Source: an archaeon (GTDB lineage: Archaea; Aenigmatarchaeota; Aenigmatarchaeia; GW2011-AR5; GCA-2688965). From it: a stretch of DNA of 24,243 bases. Position numbers and translations under genes: made by a program. Below the pieces are notes generated by a model, which was not told the origin of the DNA, searched no databases, and worked only from the letters and a program-made list of their open reading frames with translations. Shown here one piece after another: positions 15,225 to 21,865 of the stretch; position 1 is the first letter of the stretch; every line of letters starts with the position of its first letter. The stretch spans positions 32,541 to 56,783 of the forward strand of contig NZEE01000018.1 in assembly GCA_002688965.1 (NCBI GenBank). The letters run 5' to 3'.

Positions 15225-15718
15225 TTCCAGTAACTCAAAAATCAATAATTCAGAAAATAATTGGAATGATTACTTCTCCGACTGATACTTTACAAAGTGC
15301 TTTTACAGAATCTTTGAATGAAACTTTACTATTTTTAGCAGTACTTTCTATTATTCAGTTAGCAACATCAGTTTTGTTAAATCTTGAATATATTGCTGAA
15401 TTCTATCAAATATTTGGTACTTGGGTTACAGGAATAATAATGCTATTTGTTATGACTGGAATTTTCCATATATTTACAATGGTTCTGAGAAAAGGAACTG
15501 ATTTAGGTTCTTATTTCCAGACATTAAGAATTGTGATATATGCAAATGTCATATTTGCATTGTTTGGATGGATACCATTTGTTGCTATAATTGCTACAAT
15601 ATGGTTTATTTATTTACTTGTAAAAGGATTTTCTTTACATTACCAAATAAACAAAAAAAGAGCATTGGCAATAATTTTGTTACCTTATTTGATTTTTGTG
15701 TTATTATCTTTTATTTAG
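15221..15718 (+). CDS. Yip1-domain-like integral membrane protein
   Basis: This 165-residue protein has about five membrane helices (near 36-54, 68-88, 103-118, 119-136 and 147-164) after an amphipathic N-terminus containing a TSPTDTLQSAF stretch. The pattern is like archaeal Yip1/DUF1282 proteins, whose role is unknown. The start overlaps the previous stop by 4 nt (ATGA) and GGAGG lies about 8 nt upstream, so translation is coupled. It may help place or export the two six-Cys proteins encoded before it, but that is inference from the operon only. Confidence 0.72.
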   Translation: MIPVTQKSIIQKIIGMITSPTDTLQSAFTESLNETLLFLAVLSIIQLATSVLLNLEYIAEFYQIFGTWVTGIIMLFVMTGIFHIFTMVLRKGTDLGSYFQTLRIVIYANVIFALFGWIPFVAIIATIWFIYLLVKGFSLHYQINKKRALAIILLPYLIFVLLSFI

Positions 15719-15720
15719 GG

Positions 15721-15729
15721 TATTAAAAA
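15721..15729 (+). promoter_or_regulatory. TATA box of the methyltransferase gene
   Basis: The sequence tattaaaaa ends 22 nt before ATG 15751, at leaderless spacing. Confidence 0.6.
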
Positions 15730-15750
15730 TATTTCTTTGAATTACTTTGT

Positions 15751-16341
15751 ATGTTTTACTATAATGATATAGTATTGAATACTGATAATGTATATGAGCC
15801 AGCAGAAGATTCTATTATATTTGCTGATATTGTTAAATCATGTGATTTATCTGGAAAAAAAGTTCTAGATGTAGGTACTGGTTCAGGATTATTGGCTATT
15901 GTTGCTTCTAATAACAGTGCGATTGTTACAGCAGTAGATATTGATTCAAATGCTGTGGATACTGCTCATAAAAATGGTTTAGTGAATAAAGTTGACATTG
16001 AAGTTATTGAATCTGATTTATTTTCTAATATAACAGGTAAATTTGATGTGATTATGTTTAATCCTCCTTATTTACCAAGTGATGAAACCGATGAATATGC
16101 TTCAAAACGTATTGATTATGATGGTGGTAAAAATGGTAGAGACATTATTAAGAGATTTTTAGATCAAGTTAAGAAACATTTGAATGAAAAAGGACGTATT
16201 TTATTGCTTATATCATCATTAACTGGCGAAAAAGAACTTATAAAAATGCTTGCAAACAAGGGATTTCAGAATTGTGTGGTTTATCGTAAAAAAATCGACT
16301 GGGAAGAACTGATTATATTTGAAATATCAAAAAGGAGATGA
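15751..16341 (+). CDS. HemK2/Mtq2-like glutamine methyltransferase
   Basis: This 196-residue SAM-dependent methyltransferase has YEPAEDS at 15-21, the SAM-binding VLDVGTGSG at 38-46, an acidic VDID at the end of strand 2 and NPPY at 104-107. The last of these is the catalytic motif of enzymes that methylate glutamine (or N6 of adenine). Its short single-domain form, with EPAEDS close to the start and no N-terminal helical domain, fits the archaeal/eukaryotic HemK2 group that methylates the GGQ motif of release factor aRF1. Activity on DNA or other proteins cannot be excluded. The TATA spacing implies a leaderless mRNA. Confidence 0.88.
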   Translation: MFYYNDIVLNTDNVYEPAEDSIIFADIVKSCDLSGKKVLDVGTGSGLLAIVASNNSAIVTAVDIDSNAVDTAHKNGLVNKVDIEVIESDLFSNITGKFDVIMFNPPYLPSDETDEYASKRIDYDGGKNGRDIIKRFLDQVKKHLNEKGRILLLISSLTGEKELIKMLANKGFQNCVVYRKKIDWEELIIFEISKRR

Positions 16342-16345
16342 AATT

Positions 16346-16480
16346 ATGGTTTGGTTTAGAAATTGGAAAAGAACTCAAAAAATACGTTTGAAACAGAGAA
16401 AACTTGGAAAGACTCATGTACACAATAAAAGAGTAAAAGGGTTTAAGAAAAAACGAACTAGTTCTGAAAAAAAGGAATAA
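16346..16480 (+). CDS. 44-residue highly basic protein
   Basis: The peptide begins MVWFRNWKRT and ends TSSEKKE, with nearly half of its residues Lys, Arg or His and no Cys. GGAGATG at 16334-16340 lies 5 nt before the ATG and overlaps the stop of the methyltransferase gene, a typical coupled arrangement. The composition suggests RNA or ribosome binding, perhaps a small ribosome-associated protein, but I do not recognise it. A release-factor methyltransferase next door would agree with a translation role; that is inference. Confidence 0.6.
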   Translation: MVWFRNWKRTQKIRLKQRKLGKTHVHNKRVKGFKKKRTSSEKKE

Positions 16481-16505
16481 ATACACGGTATGTTAATAAT
16501 ATATT

Positions 16506-18224
16506 ATGAAGAATCGTGAAGTAGCCCAGCTATTGTATAAAATAGCAGATTTGCTTGAGATACAAGGAGTTGATTGGAAACCACAAGCATATCGTAAAGC
16601 TGCGCAAAATATAGAATTGCTTGATAGTGATATTTCTGATTTATACAAACAAGGTAAACTTGACGAAATACCTGGTGTTGGAAAAGGTATAATTAAAAAA
16701 ATTGAAGAATACTTGAAAACTGGTAAATCTCCATCTTATCAAAAATTAAAGAAGAAAATACCAGTTGATGTTGAAACTCTCATGAAATTGCAGGGACTTG
16801 GTCCTAAAAAAATAAAACTTCTTTACAATAAATTAAAGATAAAAAATATTACAGAACTTGAAAAAGCTGCTAAAGAAAATAGAATTCAAGCGTTGAATGG
16901 AATGGGTGAGAAGACTGAGAAGGATATTATTGAAAATATTGAAAGATATCGTCAGTCTAAAGGAAGATTGTTATTAGGATATGCTATGCCCATAACTAAT
17001 AAAATTGTTTCTATGATTGAAAAATTGAAAAATGTTTCTAAGGTTGAAGTAGTTGGTTCTTTTAGAAGAGGAAAAGAAAGTATTGGTGATATCGATATTC
17101 TTGTAGTTTCTAAGAAAAATGATAAAGAATCTTTAATGAAAATAATGGATTATTTTGCAAACATGAGTTCTGTTGAAAAAGTTCTTGCTAAAGGACCTAA
17201 ACGTACTCGGGTTGTATTGGAAGATGGTATTGAGGTTGATTTAGCAATTTTTGATTCAACTGTTTTCGGGACAGCTATGATATTTTTTACTGGCTGTAAA
17301 AATCATAATATTGAATTGCGTACATTAGCAATTAATAAAAAAATGAAACTGAATGAATATGGTTTGTTTAAGGGAAAGAAAATTATTGCTGGTAAAACTG
17401 AACGAGAAGTTTATAAAAAATTAGGAATGCAATTTATTCCTCCTGAATTGCGTGAAGCTCATGGAGAAATGGAAGCTGCTAAGAATAATAAAATTCCAAA
17501 ATTAATTGAATTAAATGATATTAAGGGAGATTTTCATATACACTCCACTTATTCTGACGGAAGTAATAAAATAAAAGAAATGGCTTTAGCTGCAAAACAA
17601 TTAGGGCATAAATATATTGCAATAACAGATCATTCTGGAAGATTGAAAATTGCAAATGCTATGACTACTAAGGATATTAAAAAACAGTGGAAAGAAATTG
17701 ATAAATTAAATAAAACTCTGAAAGGAATTAAAATATTGAAAGGTGTTGAAGTAAATATCTTATCTAATGGAGCTTTAGATATCCATAGAAAATTATTCTC
17801 AGGTTTTGATATTGTTTTACTTTCTATTCATGCTGGATTTAAAATGTCTTCTAGAGAACAAACCAATCGTATTCTAAATGCTATTAGCATGGGTTATGGT
17901 AATATCCTTTCTCATCCAACTGGGCGTATTATTGGAAAACGACCTGAAATTTCATTTGATATGAAACAAGTTCTTGAAACATGTAAAGAAAGAAATATTG
18001 CTGTGGAGTTGAATTGTTATCCTAATAGGTTGGATTTGAAAGACATTTACTTGAAAAAAGCAGTTGATATTGGATGTAAGATTGCATTAGGAACTGATGC
18101 GCATGGTACTGATGCTTTAAGTTTTATGGATATTGGTGTTAAAATGGCTCGTCGTGGATGGGTTACTCCTAAGGATGTTGTTAATACAATGGCTCTTTCA
18201 GAATTAAAGAAGTGGTTGAAATAA
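16506..18224 (+). CDS. polX: DNA polymerase X with PHP domain
   Basis: This 572-residue repair polymerase has an 8-kDa domain and helix-hairpin-helix motifs (IPGVGKG at 55-61, QGLGPKK at 96-102, NGMGEK at 131-136). The Pol beta-type palm follows with GSFRRGKESIGDIDI (D195, D197) and D245 in EVDLAIF. A YGLF/IPPELRE linker leads to a PHP phosphoesterase domain with HxH (H344, H346), TDHSG, GVEVNI, IHAG, SHPTGR and GTDAHG. Both active sites look intact, so it should have polymerase and 3'-5' exonuclease or phosphodiesterase activity for base-excision repair. It may be transcribed with the two genes upstream or from a weak AT-rich box near 16477. Its stop abuts that of the convergent surface-protein gene. 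Confidence 0.96.
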   Translation: MKNREVAQLLYKIADLLEIQGVDWKPQAYRKAAQNIELLDSDISDLYKQGKLDEIPGVGKGIIKKIEEYLKTGKSPSYQKLKKKIPVDVETLMKLQGLGPKKIKLLYNKLKIKNITELEKAAKENRIQALNGMGEKTEKDIIENIERYRQSKGRLLLGYAMPITNKIVSMIEKLKNVSKVEVVGSFRRGKESIGDIDILVVSKKNDKESLMKIMDYFANMSSVEKVLAKGPKRTRVVLEDGIEVDLAIFDSTVFGTAMIFFTGCKNHNIELRTLAINKKMKLNEYGLFKGKKIIAGKTEREVYKKLGMQFIPPELREAHGEMEAAKNNKIPKLIELNDIKGDFHIHSTYSDGSNKIKEMALAAKQLGHKYIAITDHSGRLKIANAMTTKDIKKQWKEIDKLNKTLKGIKILKGVEVNILSNGALDIHRKLFSGFDIVLLSIHAGFKMSSREQTNRILNAISMGYGNILSHPTGRIIGKRPEISFDMKQVLETCKERNIAVELNCYPNRLDLKDIYLKKAVDIGCKIALGTDAHGTDALSFMDIGVKMARRGWVTPKDVVNTMALSELKKWLK

Positions 18225-20486
18225 TTATTTCTTAAAATAATTTTTTATAAATGGTATTTTTTTTCTGAATGCAAATATAGCTATTCCAAGTAATAATAAA
18301 AATGTTAATCCAAGTTGAACAGAATCCATATTTTCTAGACCAATAACTTGTCCTGCTATACCACTTGATAATGCCCCTTTAGTTTCATCTTCTAGTTCAT
18401 CAAAGTCTATACTGGTATAGGTTGTTTCTGGTTCTGTTGTAGTTTCTGTATTATCTATAGTTGTTTCTGTAGTTTCAGTAGTTGTAGTTGTTGCTGCACT
18501 TCCACCGCTACTTCCTCCACTACCTCCAGTAGTAGTTGTAGTAGTGACTGTAGTTGTTGCTGTTGAAATAGCAGTAAAAGTATCGTAAGTATAATCACTA
18601 TCACTAGGCCAAGTTATTGATGCAATAAAAACATATGATTTTGCAGTATCAGGAACTTCTCTATTTCTAGTTATGTTTGTTCCGCTATCAGCTGAAAGTT
18701 CAATTGTTTCTGTTACAGAATCATAATTTATTGAATTATCCAAGTCTGCTATCCAATATTCTACTGTATAATTTAAATTGCAAGAAGTGTTGTTGTTTAT
18801 TATTTCTATTGTCGCTTCAATATTTTCATTTACATTTGCAGTTGCTGGTGCATATACTTGTACATATCCTGGACCATCTGATGCTACTGTAAACGATATA
18901 TTATTTTGTCCAAGTATAGCAGAATTATTGTAAACTTTAACAGTTATATTCCATGTACCTGAATTTACATTATTAGGAATTTTCCATTCATTTGACCATG
19001 TTAAATTTGTTTCATCTTCATCTGTAATTCCTAAAGCTATTTCATAATCATCTGCGTTTCCATTAGTTCCATTGCTAAATATAGCTGCAACTGCAGTTAC
19101 ATTTTCAGATTCTGAAATATCTGTTGAAACATAGATATTATTTGATGCACAATAAGTATTTTCATTTAGTTCTATAGAAGTGACATTTACATCTTGTGTT
19201 GAAGTGGTTGTTATTACATCATATCCAATAGTAATGTTATAGAAATTTGATGTTGCATCTACACTATCAGATGTGAATAAAGATTTATATTGGAAGTATT
19301 GTCCTGTGAAATTTATGTTACCAGAGTTAACTGATACAAAACTAGCATCAGAACAATCTGTCATATTACATGCTTTAGCTTGAAATGCTATAGCAGTTGA
19401 GTCACTTAATCCAGCCATGCCTGCTGCATCTCCGTTAGCTCCATTAAAATCAATAACTTGTTTAGTCCATGTAACTGCTTCATCAGTAGATATCCAAAGG
19501 TCTTCATCACCTTCTAGAATATATAATGTATTATTTTGGAAGTGCGATGTTTTTACATGATTAGCTTCCCCATTATAATCATCTTTTGCTAAAGCCCATG
19601 TTAGACCAGCATCTTCTGATTTCCATACATCATCATCGCCTTCTATAGAATAAAGATAATCTGAACTATCTATGATAAGGTCATTAGCATCATTACCATC
19701 TCCACCATTATAATCATCTTTTACTAAATTCCATGTTACTCCTGAATCTTCTGAATTCCATACATCTGATTGTGCGTCAGTCATCCATAATACTCCATTA
19801 GAATCAGCTACAAATCCTTTAGCATTTCCATTTCCTTCATTGAAATCATCAACAGTTTGTGTCCAATCAACACCTAAGTTTGTTGATTTGTATACATCTT
19901 CTGCACCATCTACGACATATATTGCAGAACCATCATATGCTAAAAATTGAGCAAGTGAACTAGAACTTCCACCATTAAAATCATCACTTACTTTTGTCCA
20001 TGATACACCAGAGTCTCCACTGCGCCAGATATCTTGGCTATGTGCAATGTAAAGATAGGTATTATCACTTGTCATTTCATTAGCTGCGTTTGTTGCTCCG
20101 TTATTATAATCATCTTTTACTAAATTCCATGTTTCACCAGAATCAGTTGATTTCCATACATCTGCTTGGTTATCAACTGCATATAATTCATATGTATTTG
20201 CATTTGTAGATGTCCATGATATATTGAGCCATGTTGCTTCAGAAGTAGCATCAAATATTCGAGAAGTATAATTACCAGCTGTTTTTGCTTCAGCAATCTC
20301 TATATGGTCTGTATTATATACTGTATCGTCATAAGTTCCGCTGAAGTTTGTTTGAGAAATATCACTTGCTGTAACATTTCCTAGAATAAATCCAGAGAAA
20401 TAAACAAACCCAACTAAAAGTACTATTATAATAGTAAATTCTAATAATTCTTTGATTAATTCATTATGTTTTGATTTCTTTTTCAT
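18225..20486 (-). CDS. Cell-surface protein: six-blade Asp-box propeller on a Thr-rich stalk
   Basis: This 753-residue protein has a basic N-terminus and membrane helix (about 17-36) as a signal anchor. Residues about 100-350 hold six Asp-box (SxDxGxTW) repeats at 113, 156, 201, 245, 290 and 333, 43-45 residues apart, each followed by a DDYNG-like turn, which predicts a six-bladed beta-propeller. Then come beta-sandwich-like regions to about 640, a Thr/Ser/Gly linker (641-679) likely to be O-glycosylated, a C-terminal helix (725-740) and RKK. Many N-x-S/T sequons lie outside. The fifth repeat's neighbours keep W, while the last box is degenerate (STDEAVTW). The propeller may bind glycans or ligands on a host or partner. 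Its ATG overlaps the upstream stop by 1 nt. Confidence 0.86.
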   Translation of the reverse strand: MKKKSKHNELIKELLEFTIIIVLLVGFVYFSGFILGNVTASDISQTNFSGTYDDTVYNTDHIEIAEAKTAGNYTSRIFDATSEATWLNISWTSTNANTYELYAVDNQADVWKSTDSGETWNLVKDDYNNGATNAANEMTSDNTYLYIAHSQDIWRSGDSGVSWTKVSDDFNGGSSSSLAQFLAYDGSAIYVVDGAEDVYKSTNLGVDWTQTVDDFNEGNGNAKGFVADSNGVLWMTDAQSDVWNSEDSGVTWNLVKDDYNGGDGNDANDLIIDSSDYLYSIEGDDDVWKSEDAGLTWALAKDDYNGEANHVKTSHFQNNTLYILEGDEDLWISTDEAVTWTKQVIDFNGANGDAAGMAGLSDSTAIAFQAKACNMTDCSDASFVSVNSGNINFTGQYFQYKSLFTSDSVDATSNFYNITIGYDVITTTSTQDVNVTSIELNENTYCASNNIYVSTDISESENVTAVAAIFSNGTNGNADDYEIALGITDEDETNLTWSNEWKIPNNVNSGTWNITVKVYNNSAILGQNNISFTVASDGPGYVQVYAPATANVNENIEATIEIINNNTSCNLNYTVEYWIADLDNSINYDSVTETIELSADSGTNITRNREVPDTAKSYVFIASITWPSDSDYTYDTFTAISTATTTVTTTTTTGGSGGSSGGSAATTTTTETTETTIDNTETTTEPETTYTSIDFDELEDETKGALSSGIAGQVIGLENMDSVQLGLTFLLLLGIAIFAFRKKIPFIKNYFKK
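18450..18566 (-). repeat. Low-complexity Thr-codon tract encoding the stalk
   Basis: A run of Thr (ACN) codons with Ser/Gly blocks appears on the plus strand as imperfect GTA/GTT/GTG triplets. It encodes residues 641-679 of the surface protein, and the length may vary between strains by slippage. Confidence 0.7.
19443..20162 (-). repeat. Six tandem Asp-box protein repeats
   Basis: Repeats of 43-45 codons (about 129-135 bp) share a vWxS-x-D-x-G-x-T-W core and a KDDYNG-like turn. Copies 1 and 4 are the most alike (NLVKDDYN in both). Confidence 0.8.
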
Positions 20487-21214
20487 TATTTAACCCATCC
20501 AGATGTCATTATAGTATATTTTTTCTTTGGAATAGTTGGTAATTTAATATCTTTAGGAGGTATTATTCTTGGTTGATCTTCTGGAATAGGTGGAAATAAA
20601 CTGCTGTTAACCACTGGTATTTCGATATATTCGTCATCTATAATTATGTAATTACCTTCTACTTCATCACTTACAAAATCATCATTTACAGAATCTACTG
20701 TTGTTTCAGCAGTAGTTGTGACTTGTCCTTTAACATCATCAAGTATATCTGTTTTGTCATTATCTACAATTTCAGATATAATATCAGTTTTATCAGTACT
20801 AGTTATATCATCTAAAATATCTGTTTTTGGTTGTTGTAAATTAGCTAATATTATGTCTTGATCTTCACTTGAAAATCCAGTAAGTAATCCTGAAGAATAA
20901 AATATATAGTTATTGAAAACAATGTCAGTTTCTTGACATAAACCATTTTCATATACTTCGTTTATAGTTTTGAATGGTATTTTATATTGTCCATCTGTTA
21001 CAAATATGCCGTCTTTACATCTTACAGGGTTGTTTTTACTAAATACAACATGATGAATAACACTATCTTGTGTTGCATTTGCTACTATAGTTACAGCATT
21101 TCCTGTTAACATTACAGGATTAGCAACTCCTTGAAATGGTTCCCCTAAGAAAAAGAAGGCAGATACTATAACTATACTGAATACTGCATACTTTAGAAAG
21201 GTTCCGTGTGACAT
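20486..21214 (-). CDS. Membrane-anchored exported protein with 12-residue repeats
   Basis: This is a 242-residue protein. An N-terminal hydrophobic helix (about 8-24) acts as a signal anchor or signal peptide. The exterior has two Cys (C66, C93) that may pair, several sequons, and three copies of KTDI(L/I)xx(I/V) at 130, 142 and 154, exactly 12 residues apart. A Thr/Asp/Glu-rich region and a Pro-rich, Lys-rich end follow (PPIPEDQPRIIPP, then KKK). It shares an operon with the propeller protein (overlap TAATG), so the two probably work together at the surface. The TATA box at 21235-21242 gives a leaderless start. Family not recognised. Confidence 0.75.
   Translation of the reverse strand: MSHGTFLKYAVFSIVIVSAFFFLGEPFQGVANPVMLTGNAVTIVANATQDSVIHHVVFSKNNPVRCKDGIFVTDGQYKIPFKTINEVYENGLCQETDIVFNNYIFYSSGLLTGFSSEDQDIILANLQQPKTDILDDITSTDKTDIISEIVDNDKTDILDDVKGQVTTTAETTVDSVNDDFVSDEVEGNYIIIDDEYIEIPVVNSSLFPPIPEDQPRIIPPKDIKLPTIPKKKYTIMTSGWVK
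20732..20827 (-). repeat. Three 36-bp tandem repeat units (KTDI repeat)
   Basis: These encode KTDILDDI, KTDIISEI and KTDILDDV with a 12-codon period. The DNA copies have diverged, so this is a protein-level repeat. Confidence 0.65.
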
Positions 21215-21234
21215 GTTAATACTTATCTTTTCCT

Positions 21235-21242
21235 AATATATA
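21235..21242 (-). promoter_or_regulatory. TATA box of the surface-protein operon
   Basis: Read on the minus strand the sequence is tatatatt, ending 21 nt before ATG 21214. It lies just downstream of cobO, so this operon starts fresh here. Confidence 0.6.
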
Positions 21243-21261
21243 ACGTTAAATTAGGGGAGAA

Positions 21262-21849
21262 TTAGGCTTCTATACCTGTTCTGGCTTTTTTACCTTTTGA
21301 AAATGGATGTTTTTTACTCTTAATTTCAGTAACATAGTCAGCTATTTCCATTATTGATTTAGGTGCGTCTCTTCCTGTTAAAACAACTTCTATATTTGGT
21401 GATTTATCCTTTAACATATTAAGAACTTTTTTAATTGATACCATGTTTTTTGACATTGCTACATTAATTTCATCTAAGATTACGATATTATATTTTCCTG
21501 CTTTTAGAACACGTTCTGCATGCTCTAATGCTTTTTCAGAACGCTTTTTATCTTCTTCAAACACTGAAAAACAGAATCTACATGAACCACAATCAAGATC
21601 TCCGGATTTTTTCTTTTCTGACCAAGGACACTTTTGTCCAAATTGTTTTACATAGAAATTTGGTAATTTATCCATTACTAAGTATTCTCCTGCATATCCC
21701 CCGCCTTTGAGAAATTGTATTATGTATACCGATAAATTATGTCCTGATGCTCTCAATGCTACGCCTAAAGACATGCTTGTTTTCCCTTTACCTGTTCCAG
21801 TGTAAACATGAATTAAACCTAATTTTTTTCTAATATCCAGTATACTCAT
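21262..21849 (-). CDS. cobO: ATP:cob(I)alamin adenosyltransferase, CobO/BtuR type
   Basis: The enzyme moves the 5'-deoxyadenosyl group from ATP to Co(I) of corrinoids, giving adenosylcobalamin. The 195 residues show the family P-loop GTGKGKTS at 18-25, IQFLKGG, LDEIN (about 124-129) and LTGRDAP. A Cys cluster C74-x12-C87-x2-C90-x2-C93 sits in the middle and may bind a metal. The start ATG is 16 nt after the nrdJ stop with GAGGGA upstream, so the two genes form an operon. NrdJ is the obvious user of the cofactor. No corrin-ring synthesis gene is in the window, which agrees with salvage. Confidence 0.94.
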   Translation of the reverse strand: MSILDIRKKLGLIHVYTGTGKGKTSMSLGVALRASGHNLSVYIIQFLKGGGYAGEYLVMDKLPNFYVKQFGQKCPWSEKKKSGDLDCGSCRFCFSVFEEDKKRSEKALEHAERVLKAGKYNIVILDEINVAMSKNMVSIKKVLNMLKDKSPNIEVVLTGRDAPKSIMEIADYVTEIKSKKHPFSKGKKARTGIEA

Positions 21850-21865
21850 TTAGAATCCCTCAAAG

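Noticed and set aside
18450..18566. CRISPR-like or satellite repeat
   Set aside because: The triplet pattern is explained by Thr/Ser/Gly codons of the surface-protein stalk; no spacers are present.
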